DNA of 64,000 bases from Amoebophrya sp. A120. Lineage: Eukaryota; Sar; Dinophyceae; Syndiniales; Amoebophryaceae. The notes under the pieces are model-generated. The model worked only from the letters and a program-made list of their open reading frames with translations. It searched no databases and was not told the DNA's origin. The stretch spans positions 14,033,265-14,097,264 of the forward strand of contig CAJINV010000001.1 of NCBI GenBank assembly GCA_905178155.1. Reading direction: 5' to 3'. Of this stretch, positions 49,663 to 60,207 are shown piece after piece (the first letter of the stretch is position 1; each line of letters starts with the position of its first letter). The translations under genes were made by a program, and so were the position numbers.

Positions 49663-50309
49663 CGCAAGCTAGAGCTACGCTGCTTAGACTCTAGTACCGG
49701 AACACGACAGATGGCATGGTCAATAAACACAAACTAAGGTCGAGCCTAGCAAAGGCCTCCTCCGTGCAATGGTCAGTAAGATCTACCTACGTGTAGTACA
49801 ATTGAGCACGCACGTCAGAAAGGAAGAAAGCTCGGCACTTTCAGTTGGTGCTGGAGAAAATCAATACTGTTTCTCGAGCGGTGTACACGTTGAAGTGCCT
49901 GAACTTTCTCTGCTCCTCGAAAAAAAAACGACGGACCAACGCCTCGTGCTTCGGATGCAATACACACACAACAGCTCCGCTGCAACTACAACTCGCTCAG
50001 CATCAATAGAGGACAAATGCATTTTCAGCTTGTTGTGGCGGAATTGCACTAGGTGTAGCTGGAACACATCGCGAGTTACCATCCAACGAGGAAACTCTTT
50101 TGGTTGTGCCCTTCTAGCGATATGAACATGAAGAAGGAAAAAAATCCATCTACTTATTTGAATTTCCGGTAGCGGAAGCCACCGTGCGCACATTGATTCT
50201 TGGAAATGGTCAAATTCGAAACACTCCATCAGCCTGCCGGCAAAAGCGATACGGAAAGCACACAAGAAATTGCGCTGCGTGTTCATTTAGACTGCGAAGG
50301 CATCGACAT
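49663..50309. other. Intergenic stretch, no supported gene
   Basis: Nothing beyond short shadow frames. Confidence 0.5.
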
Positions 50310-50774
50310 TCAGTCTCCCTGATCCTCGCCAAAAGCGAAGAAAGGCATGACGTCCGGGCCTTTACTTGCAGCTGGAGGGTTCGACTTCGCCGCCGGTTGT
50401 GCAGGGTCGGGTAGTTTTGGAAACACAAGTTGGGCGGAGATGCACTCTCCAGACAGTACCTGATCTTTCCTCGGGTATTTGAGATCTCGCATTTTTGCCA
50501 GCCTACGTGCGGACTCACCGTTCGCAAAAGTCACGCGAAACTGTGGTTTGTCCTTCTTAAGCTTTACGGTCGGGCTTGTGGCTGAGAAGATTGTTGGACT
50601 TGTAGATGCCCCACTTGAAGATGCGGCAGTGATTCGTTCGGGTAGCACTTGCACCACCGGGCCGAACATAGATAGGAAACCACCCAACGCGTTGCTGTCA
50701 ATGTTATCCGGAAGTCCTCCAGAGACCAAAACCGTCCCGGTTACCGGATCGGTGCTCCACGGAGAATCGGCCAT
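50310..50774 (-). CDS. Small RRM-like protein
   Basis: A single exon of 154 residues starts MADSPWSTD. The order TVLVSGGLP (strand), NALGGFLSMFG (helix), VVQVLPE (strand), QFRVTFANGESARRLAKM (strand and helix) fits one RNA-recognition-motif fold. A Ser/Thr insert replaces the middle loop, and RNP1 lacks its usual aromatics. The tail is Pro/Ala/Lys-rich. RNA binding is plausible but the motif is weak. Confidence 0.55.
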   Translation of the reverse strand: MADSPWSTDPVTGTVLVSGGLPDNIDSNALGGFLSMFGPVVQVLPERITAASSSGASTSPTIFSATSPTVKLKKDKPQFRVTFANGESARRLAKMRDLKYPRKDQVLSGECISAQLVFPKLPDPAQPAAKSNPPAASKGPDVMPFFAFGEDQGD

Positions 50775-51896
50775 CGTACGTTTTCAGTTCTTATTTGACT
50801 TGCGCTTTTCTACTAGTAGGGCGTTGTAACTAGTTCTTTCTCGAAAGAAGATTTGCCCCTCATGATTCATCTTTTTCCTGCATTCTGCGGCTGGCCTTCT
50901 CAAAATCTGGTTCTCAGCAGCTCGAAGGCAACACATGCCGAAGACGCAAAACTGCGATGATAGATGACAGTGCTTCTTCTTCTAGAGTGATCCGAAGGCG
51001 AAGCTGCACTCGAGACAAATCACTCGACGTTTAATGTCTGCTCGAAGGGAACTGGGAACAACATATAACTCATTTCACGCTTCGTAGTACTTCTTGAAGA
51101 AGTAGAAATCATCCGCAGATCCAACACCGAGTATCGATTTGTTCTCTATTGGAGGTTCGGTAAGTGCGAAAAAGAAAAACAGAGTAAAACCAGAAGACAT
51201 TAGTGTGCATTTTTTGGTAGTACTGCAGTGCCCCTTCCGTGAAAAATCGGAACTATAAAAATAAAAAACTTCTTAACATCAACGTATGATCTCAATCCTG
51301 GTCGACATCGCATTCACAACTTAAAATTGGCCGAAAAAAAAAATAGTACTTTGTTTTGCGAAATAATCTCTTTGCTTTTTGTTCGAAATAGGGATAAAAT
51401 CATAAGCAATCCGTACCAAAATTTGAACTTTCACTGGAACTGAAGTGTTCTGTGTTCTTTAACCACTTGTGTTCCATTAATTTCAAATTGATTTTAATTA
51501 TCTTTTTTTAGTCCAGCATGCGATGGCGAAATTGTGGTTGTGCTTCATTGTCACCAAGGTGAATTGTGATAAAGCAACAAAAAGAGGCTAGAGAAAGAGT
51601 CTATCTGTCAGTCTCGTGACATGAGTCACAGGACATCTAAGCGTAAGCGGTAGGCGGTACTGGTGAAGTAGGTGGTAGTACTTATTTAGTTTTGCTTTAC
51701 TACAAGTACAAATTTATATTTGTTCGGCGACGCGACTGTAAGTCGGTGCTAGTACTAGAATTTGCACGGCTGCGATGATTTGTCTTTGGGTCAACCAAAG
51801 GCAATATTCGACTCTGGTTTCTCATTGCGATAGAAATCGCAGTGGCTTGTTTGGTAGCTTGTATTCTGCACGCTAGGTTACTTTCTGTTTCTGCGG
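50775..51896. other. AT-rich intergenic stretch, no supported gene
   Basis: No open frame with coding character was seen. It is probably the 5' flank of the RRM-like gene plus the 3' flank of the next gene. Confidence 0.5.
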
Positions 51897-52700
51897 TTAC
51901 TTCAGTTCTTTTCTGGCGCCTGGTCGTTTGACAGCCTTGACTTTCGTTCCGTGTCGAAGCTTGTCGATGTTTTCTGCAGCTACAAGTACTTCTCTTGTTG
52001 CCGGCTTTTGTCTCCAAACCCGCATCTGATAGGAATACTGTGCCCACCAGGACCAGTTTTCCGGGGCTGTATAACCTGCTCCTGCAATCAAATCAAATCT
52101 CTCTTCTGCGCGTCAGAAATCGAAGTAAATTGATGGAAATGTAAGTAGTCCGTCGTAGCGTAACAGTAACTTCTAATACAACGTAATCCGATTGAGAAAG
52201 TCCTGAAAGGTCTGTCTCAGCTTCTTGCGTAGAAAAAAGCTCCTCTAAGAATTTTTGGAATCATCTAAAACTCTGTAGTATGAAGACAAGTTGTGTTAAT
52301 ACTCTTCGCGTCCTCCAACCACCTAGTCAGTTCTGTGCATCAGTTACGGTCCAAAAACAGCACGGATAACAAGCGCATCACATCTATTACGATAAAAATC
52401 TGCGATATTTTCTGTTGCGCACACAAATACGATGTAGTTCTGCGGGATATGAATCCCATGACAATAGTCTGGATAAATCTTCTGATCTTTCGAATTCAAA
52501 ACTAACACTACTTTTCCTACGTATAAATTGAAATAATTGCTAATGCCATCTGCTTTCGTAAAGGTACTAAAGCTCTCATATGAGTTTGTTCTTTTCCTGA
52601 GTTTACCTCCAGCCTTCCATATTGAATCATATCTACCGGAGGCAATCCTGATCTCGTTTGCGCAATGCAGATAGTTCGGCAATTTTGTTTTGAAGTCGAA
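51897..52700 (-). CDS. Small unknown protein, 3' exons only
   Basis: Two exons can be supported: 51897-52081, and one ending at donor 52606/52607 (GTAAAC) and running up to about 52700. They join in phase 1 (acceptor GATTGCAG) to give ...LPNYLHCANEIRIASG, then WKAGGAGYTAPENWSWWAQY, and end in a Lys/Arg-rich tail. The Trp-rich stretch across the splice join argues for real coding. Upstream exons and the start codon are not resolved in the AT-rich sequence to 53091. No family is recognised. Confidence 0.45.
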
Positions 52701-53091
52701 GCGAAAAAAAAAAGCACTAAGAGATAATTTACTTCTTGTTCTTCCAGCAGTGTAAAAGTGAAATTCAATCTGATAAATCTAAATTTGAAGTAACAGGAAA
52801 AAAAGTGCGTCCATTCTCGATGGATCTACCAATCTGGTTGCGCATAAAAAAATCAAAATTTTCATTTCTAAAAACAAAACCGAGTACCTCCTCTTTTTTA
52901 TATTGTTCTCAGTTCGTCTTCTATTTGGCAGGCTTCAGCAAAATGCGTAGGGTACATGTATCAGCGTCTTTATTTTCTGAAGATGAGCTGTGGTTTTCTG
53001 ATGCAGGCGATATGATCTAGTACCGGCTGCACCAGAGCTTCTGATGCTGATATTTGCTGTTGAGGAGCGTCGATGAAAGCCCACAACCTTG

Positions 53092-56000
53092 CTACTGTAA
53101 CAGAACTCCGCTGACGGGGGCGCAGTACTCATCTTCATCGAGCACGTAAGAGGTTGGGAACCAGCCGATAGTGTCCTGGGTGAAGTTTTTGCCGTACATC
53201 CAACCATCTTCGTCGTCTTTCACGATCGCAACACAATCCCCCTGGAACAAGTCGATGTAGCCCTCGCCATAGGAACTCGCATCTGTGGTCGTTTTGGAAT
53301 CGCAATCTGTATCGCACGGCAAAAGGAAAAAAATAACAAAACACAAATACACATACAAACACATGCAAACCCGCCACATAATCACGAATCGTGATGTTAT
53401 CAACAATTTCGCAACAAGCTTCTGCAGCAGTATTCTCTAGTGAGCAAGTACCGAAATCCCCTTTCGCCTTGGAGTGGACCAATTTGATGCCCCTTTTTGC
53501 ATCGCCGCCCTTCAAACTCTGGAGCGGTGGTGCTTTCTTCTTTCCCTTGATATCTGTCAGCAAGGCAGGATTCAAATATCGTGTATGATAGCAACGGGCT
53601 AGTATCTTGATCATGCACTTCATTCTGCACAAACACAATACTTATCGGCTTTGAAATCGAATCTGTCTTCCAGTCATAATGTTGCGAATACTATCAAAAA
53701 CACCAAAAACAGACTATACTCGCCATAACTTTCATTGGCAGGTCAAAGACTTTGCGCAGTTCTGAAACGGAGTGTGCGTAGCGGCAATTTCCTCCGAAGC
53801 GGCAGTTTTCGCAGGAGCCTGGGTGGTATATTTCCGTTCTGATAGCATGCAAGTGATGTCAACGAAGATATTCAGCACATTCCTTTTTCATACCGCTGTA
53901 TTTTCCAGAACCAAGTACCGCAACTACCACATCGCCGTTGAAAAAAAAGTGAACAAATTAAGTGCATATACCGAAGCAGACTTTTGTCTTTGCGAAGCAG
54001 TCGGTAGATCGTAATTCGTCACGACTGTGGGCGTAAGGACAGTTTTTCCTCTTGCAGTCTCCAAGCTTCGGACAAATAGAGGTCTTGCTCTGTGTTGAAA
54101 CAAATGAAAGGAGTATTTTTCGGGGCGTCGAGTGATGAAACAGTACTGGAAAGTGACAATTTCTTGTTCATATGCGTTCCTTCCTCGAAAAAAACAACTG
54201 GACAAATCATATCTATTGCATACCAGATCCGGTTTCTGCTTCAATTCTTCCAGTGAGTGCGCGTGGTGGCAGGATTCTCCCCACGAGCAGGTGCCGTGGA
54301 CATGGTAGTAGCAGAGCTTCGTTTTGTACAACTGTCCATTGGAAGCCGCAGTGACAATCTTCCCCCGTCGTGGTTGCTGCACAATCGGGCCTCGGTACCC
54401 ACTGCTGTAGTTGCTATTCTTGTTGTCGGGGTGCTGGGATGCGCAGTTGTAACTGTCGGCGCTTTCGTAGCCAGCCGCACTTGCTCCGTAGCTCTGGTTC
54501 TGGCTATGATGTTGCTTGTAGTTGTTGTACTGTTGCTGTTGCTGCTGGCTCGCACCGTGGTAGCTGTTGTACTTGTTTTGCTGATACTGTTGGCTTGTGG
54601 CGCCTTGTTGGTAGTGCTGCTGGGCTGCGTTTTGTTGATTGTGCTGCTGGCCGGCACTGCCTTGGTTGTATTGCTCCATCCCATTGTTATTGTTGTACTT
54701 ATTGTGTTGCTGTACGGAAGCTGCACCGTGTTGGTTTTCCCCCATATGGTGCTGCTGTTGCTGGTGCATACCACCATACGCATTGTTACCCTGTTGCTGG
54801 TGCTGCTGCTGGGCACCGTAGTGAGCATTGTTGTTTTGTTGTTGCTGTTGGTGACCCGCCGTGTGCTGTTGATGGTCCATGGTGCCGGTGGCGCCACTGT
54901 GGTTGTTATAGCCACTGTGGTAATTGTTCGCGTGATTGTTATTTCCACCGCTCATCTGGTGCTGTTGGTTGTTGTAGTGGTGTTGTTGCCCTTGCTGGTG
55001 CTGACCACCAGAGTGCAATTGTTGCTGTCCTCCTGCACCAGCAGCGCCTCCCATGTGGTGTTGCATCTGCTGCTGTCCTCCATGGTTGTTGTACGCCCCA
55101 GCCTGATTTTGTTGCTGCTGGTTGTGGTAGTTTTTGTATTCGGACAAGACGGGATCGTGCTGGTTCGCCGTCGCCATTTGGTGCTGGTTCGCAGCGTGCT
55201 GCTGGTGTTGATCCATTTGGTGTTGCTGCTCTCCCGCAGCGTGGTGCTGCTGTTGCTGCTGTTGCTGCTGATGCTGAAAGTAGTTTCCACCCTGTTGGTG
55301 CGGCTGCCCCTGCTGCGCCCCCGGCATGTGGTGCTGTTGCTGGTGGTGAGAATCTTGTTGTTGCCCCGATTGGTGCTGCTGCCCTTGGTGTTGCCCGTTG
55401 GGTCCTTGCTGCCGTCCGCCAAGCTGTTGGTGCTGCTGTTGCTGCGCATGCTGATCGGCGGCCATATTAGGGTGTTGCTGGTTGTACTGGGAATGCATCT
55501 GATTGCCGTGCTGCTGGTGCATTTGGTCCTGGTGGTGCCCGCGGGCCGCAGAGTTGTAGTCAACCGCACTCAATTCGCCCTGGTGCTGGCCCTGGTGCAT
55601 CTGCTGGTGATTGTAAAACCCAACCGGCTGGCCTGTATATGAAATAAAGCGCTCGTGGCTTGTTTGACGTATCCGTATGCCAATAGATACTTTCTTAAAA
55701 AATTGAATCAGCATCAGACCGCCAACGCAAGTCGATCGAATCGTAGCACTCAAGTGAAAAATATATGAAAAACCTAACGTGGTACCTGTTTCAGCCGAGG
55801 ACAAGCCATAAGCCGAATCTGGGGAAGACAGATAGTGACTGCTCTCATAGGCGGTGGACACCTCGCCGGGGCTTTGCACGCGGGGGCCCCATTGCGGCGA
55901 CGCTTGCTGTAGAAATATATTTTGAAGATGAATTGAAATTGTATAGGATGACTGCCTGCAGTGCTAATTTGCACAGAATGCGTATGCGGATCAGCTTGGC

Positions 56001-56478
56001 AACTAGAACGACGTCGTACTGATCAGTTTGACCATTTTCTCCCTACGCTTTCAACAGGAAACAAGACAAAAAAAAGAAGCTCGATAGTACCGCTGTGCCG
56101 CCAGCTCTCATCGACGGGATTAACCCCGGTGGAGAGGCCGGCGGCGGTCCACCCTGCTGCTGTTGCTGCTGCCACTGGTCCGGGTATCCCGGGGCTTGGG
56201 ATGTGTAGCCCGATCCAGTTTGGTGCTGCATTTGTCCGCCGTTACAGCTGCTACCACCTGTATAAGCAAAATTTTATGGTGGATTGTGTATCTTCTTAAG
56301 AGGCCAGTTGTTTCATAAAAGACGATCAAGATATTGTGCATCGCAGAACAAGAAGATTCAACTTGCAAAGGAAGCAACCACGACAAACACTGACTGCAAA
56401 GGTGTAGGTACCAGACGGCGCGAATTGCATCTCGGGCCTGGGGTAGCTCTGCGGAAACGAGCTGTACATGGTAGACAT
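53092..56478 (-). CDS. Three-finger CCCH zinc-finger protein with C-terminal SH3 domain
   Basis: Eight exons: 56412-56478, 56091-56257, 55786-55906, 54224-55632, 53972-54089, 53720-53818, 53371-53553 and 53092-53306. All are GT-AG and in phase, giving 792 residues. The N-terminal two thirds are Gln/His/Asn-rich. Three CCCH-type fingers follow: KTKLCYYHVHGTCSWGESCH with a further HAH, then CPKLGDCKRKNCPYAH, then KTKVCFGSCENCRFGGNC with RYAH. A basic linker (KGKKKAPPLQ) leads to an SH3-like domain: IRDYVA, YIDLFQGD, DDEDGWMYGK, GWFPTSYV. CCCH fingers of this kind bind RNA and the glutamine-rich region suggests condensate-type assembly; SH3 would bind proline-rich partners. The exon 6 to 7 join is the least certain. 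Confidence 0.82.
54440..55620 (-). repeat. CAG/CAA-rich low-complexity coding stretch
   Basis: Long runs of Gln codons interleaved with His, Asn and Gly encode the Q-rich domain of the CCCH protein. The bias also leaves long open frames on the plus strand (for example 54257-55642), which are shadows. Confidence 0.9.
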
Positions 56479-57501
56479 GTTTCAAAGAAAAAACCTGATA
56501 GAGGAGTGCACAGTGCGTCTGAGGACTCCCCTATGTGATTGGAACGATTACAGTGACAAGGAACGCCGCATCTTTTGTTCTTGCTCTTTGGTCTCGTTCT
56601 CGTTCAATCAGAAGCCAGCAACGCTCTTCTAGCGCAGCCACTACCTCCTCAAGAAATCACGACACTAGAAATGGTCTTTTCTGCTCATAGTCATCCTCAT
56701 GCTCATCGTCCGTGCTGTCGCTTCCTTGCAGTCAATGTTCGTTGTTTTGAATATATCTTTCTTATTGGTGCTCCATCTGGACCTAGATAGAAATTCCTTT
56801 TGTTTTGGTTTCGGTTTGGTCGTGCAGTGTCAATTTTTTACCTGTAGTTTTGTCATTTCTCACATCACTCAGTCCGCTCCAGGTGATTGCCTCTCGTTGC
56901 TCAATTTTTCCACTCAGAAGCAGGGCGCAATTTGGTAAACGCAAGGTGGGGATTCGTTGGCGTGTGACAGCCAACAGCTTGTTGGTGGAAAGCAAGAGCA
57001 ACACACACAGAGACACACGCACGCTCAAGTGACGACTCGACTCATTGAGGCAACAGAGGCCGCTACGCCCACACAGGTGACGCGTCAACCGTGTACACGC
57101 TAGCAGCAACAAGGTGCTAAACAAGATGAATACTTAGGTATGAACATCTACATCAGCCGCGCCTAGGTATCACAGCAAGTATCTATTTCAAAAATTGGGT
57201 GTGAATCTTCTCCCGTCCGTTTTTTATTTCTGCACAATCGCTCTCTGACTCTGCGTGACCTGCATGCTTTTTTTTGACCTTCTACTTTTGACGCCCGCAC
57301 AACCAAAGTTGTACGCTACAAGCATAGTAGAGTGTTATTAGTCCTAGCACTTCTACGCACCAGCACTTCTTCATACTTTTCACGTCGAAGGAGCCTCTTT
57401 GTTTTCGTGGTAGAATACACGGAGAGAAGAACAACTCCGCTACTTTGTTCCAAGTAGTAGTGGATCTAGATGAGCCTGCTGCTCAGCATAGCCTTTGTTA
57501 A
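56479..57501. other. Intergenic stretch, no supported gene
   Basis: Only shadow frames are seen between the TMEM205-like stop and the CCCH gene start. Confidence 0.5.
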
Positions 57502-58665
57502 CTACTGTATTCTATGCATTGCAAAAGTATCGCACTCGTATAAATGCATTACAAATTTCCTCAGCATGAGAAATGAAATTTGTGATGCGAATTTGCCTTA
57601 AGAAAAAAATTTGTAATGCATGATTGAGTACGAAGATGCTTTTGCATTGCATATATTCTCGAACCGAGCCAAACGCAGTGCCAGGTTCCGAGGCAGAGGC
57701 CGATGAGGTTCAGGGTTGTCGAAACGCCATGCAACGCTCCAAACTTTTTCGACAACGCCACCAACTCGGGATCGTTCGCTTTTTCGGGGTCGCTCGGCCG
57801 CAGTTGGCCGATCTCGTGCCCCGTGCCCAACCTTACTTCCACTTTGTGCCGCGCAAACATCACGGCGGTCGTTTTGGGTTCGAACACCAGCAAGTTCAAC
57901 AATACGATCGCAAGAATGCCGATTAAATTTCCGAGTTGCGTAGTTCCTAGCTGGTTAGAAGTACTCGTCCTCGCAGCGGGCATCACGTACGGCATCGCCT
58001 GGTCGAGTAACACGCAGGCCGCGACAATATCACAAGAAAAAAGTGTTACAGTTACACATTTGTTGGAATTTCTGCATCACAAATTTTCTCTGTGTGGCAG
58101 GGAAAACTTGCAATGCGAAGACCATAAACGGAAAACAGGAAGGAAACGAGGCTCCCAAGCATTTCCTGCATGAGAAAGGTTATCTGTGTTGCCGGTCTTG
58201 CAACACAATGTGTAACTGTAACACTTTTTTCTTGCGATAGACAAAGATTGCGGAATACTGGAAGTACCGCGGGAACAGGGCCGCTTGCAGCCTGCCGAAC
58301 ACGTGCCGAGGCAGGTTGTGGAACATGACAAGTCCGGCGACAAACGAAACCCACATGCTGCACCCGAACCAGGTGGCGAAACAGAAGACGTGGATCGGCC
58401 ATCGGTACTGCACGAAAATCGCGGTCGCATTTGCGAAGGTGAAACTGACACCGCTGGTAGACCCGGACACGGTCACTGCAGCGACCAGCGCAGCGAGGAT
58501 GGCAAGCGCCCGATACACTTGGCGTTTGGGCAAGAAAAAACCACCAACGATGGGAATGCTGTCCGAGGCTTTCGTGGTCTGTGTTTTCTTCTGGTCAGCA
58601 CTTTTCGCATCGCTCTTCCGCCCGGGCGTGCTGCTGCCGCGTGGCATGTTCTTCATAACCGCCAT
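57502..58665 (-). CDS. TMEM205-like (DUF4149) membrane protein
   Basis: Three coding parts join when two introners are cut out exactly at their 5-bp duplications: 58240-58665, 57654-58022 and 57502-57507, giving 266 residues. Family landmarks are present: a helix with MWVSFVAGLVMFHNLPRHVFGRLQ, then LFPRYFQYS leading into a second hydrophobic helix, FEPKTTAVMFARHKVE after the third, and LSKKFGALHGVSTTLNLIGL before the last. Four membrane helices fit the family. The N-terminal 45 residues are Lys/Ser-rich and cytosolic. A GT-AG alternative for intron 1 (GTCTAT to CTCGACCAG) would delete nine residues of helix 2, so exact excision is favoured. The third part codes only Gln and the stop. Confidence 0.87.
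57513..57653. mobile_element. Introner, 141 bp, hairpin-like, TATTC duplication
   Basis: The ends are TATGCATTGCAAAAGTATC and, in reverse, TATGCAATGCAAAAGCATC. The inner arms ATGCATTACAAATTT are perfectly inverted. The direct repeat TATTC (GAATA on the gene strand) is at 57508-57512 and 57654-57658. It lies two codons before the end of the TMEM205-like frame. Confidence 0.93.
58028..58239. mobile_element. Introner, 212 bp, with ~27-bp inverted ends, GACAA duplication
   Basis: The ends are TATCACAAGAAAAAAGTG and, in reverse, TATCGCAAGAAAAAAGTG, both continuing TTACAGTTACACA without mismatch. The direct repeat GACAA (TTGTC on the gene strand) is at 58023-58027 and 58240-58244. Removing the element and one repeat restores the membrane-protein frame. 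Its ends differ from the 57513 family, but an inner GCATCACAAATTT is shared. Confidence 0.93.
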
Positions 58666-60207
58666 GGTTGAAGATCTAGGTAGGACACTATCACTACTTT
58701 CAGCGTGAAATTAAATTGATAGTTCGACGTGCAACCAAGGTATTTTTACAACTGATGCTTGAGGAGGTAGAGCTCTCTCCTGTGAAGCAAATGGGAGCGC
58801 GCGGGTCGGGCAGAGGGATTATAAATATGGTCGCACTGACTGGCTTAGTCTTAGATGAAAATGCCGGAATAAAAATCAAACTAGCTTGTTCTGCTCGTCT
58901 ATTTTCGTCATTGTAGTCTCGCTTTCTCGACGTAGTTCATGAAACAAGAATCAGACCTTGCTAAGCCTCGAAACCTGAATTACGTGGTACTAATCTGGCT
59001 GGAAAAATAGATCAGGTTACGGCAATTGCAAATCAACATCTGGTACGTCACTCGGTGTCATTGCGAACACGACTAACACAGCACTGCTGCATCTTGCTCA
59101 TACATCAAGCGACATTTATGTTCATCGTCTACCTGCTGCTCTTAAACTTAATCTTCGTCCTAGCGCCGACCGAGTGAAGATAGCCTGAACTTCTATCAAC
59201 GTAAATTTGTTCTCTGTGCACAAGTGCAAGTTCAAGGAAGTTTCTTCACGATGGAAAGAGATAAACAAAAGCTCGCTCCTCGGGCGAGTAGAATGTAGCG
59301 TATACGATTTCTACTTCTTGCGAAACGTAAACATCGAAAGCAGGTATTCGTATTTAGTTCGTTTTGGAATCAGGCAAAAACCCAAAGTTTTGTCCAGAGT
59401 TCTAAAGTTGATAGTTTTAGCAGTACCGGTACTCTAGCAAAGAAGTAAACAAAGCTCGGAAACCGAAACGAAAGAGAAGACTCACTTCTAGGAAGCCGTG
59501 ACACCGCACCCCGAAGTTCACTATTGCAAATTCTAGCTAGGCTAGCAAAACAAAGAACGAACGGAAGATCTGCATCAAGGCAAAAAGTCCGACCTCGCAA
59601 AAAAACATAAAGCTCCAAAAATTAAAGTATTATAATACAAAAGCTCTAGTCGTCGTCAAGGTGTGACAGCACGAGCACCTTAATCTTTAATATCAAAGTC
59701 AGCGGTCCTTCTTGTTTTAGTTTTTCTGGGAAACGTTCACAGCGCAAGTGGACTCGACGAACGTGAAAAAAGAAACGGAGAAGAAGTTCTGTGCAATTAA
59801 CGGGTTGACCATATCGTATGACGTTTTCCTGTGCCACCAGAAAGTCTTGTACTATCTCGCGCACATTAAGCTTCTACGCCATTTATACAGTTGTCAGCTC
59901 AAAGAAAACGCACCATCTCATTACGTTTGAGCGCTCTTGTGCAAATGATGTCTGCATATTATTTTGCTCTTTCTGCATGGAAGCTTCAACCGCCGTCTCG
60001 ATAGTGTTTTCTTCAAACTCGTTGAAGCGATGAAATATCGCTTCGTTTTTGTTGCTTTTAGCGTATCATTAGATTTAGTTTACTCTAGTCAAGTCAATAA
60101 TGTTAAAGTAGTTCCTTCAGTGGGACGAGTGGTTTTGCTTTTGCGCATGATATTGCTGAGTCCAAGCACCACCGTGCACCACCTGATCGACAGAAGCCTC
60201 CTGCTTT
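58666..60207. other. Intergenic stretch, no supported gene
   Basis: AT-rich with only short shadow frames. It contains the 5' flank of the TMEM205-like gene and the 3' flank of the PDI-like gene. Confidence 0.5.

Noticed and set aside
54257-55642. 461-residue plus-strand frame rich in Leu/Val
   Set aside because: It is the reverse reading of CAG/CAA-rich codons in the CCCH gene.
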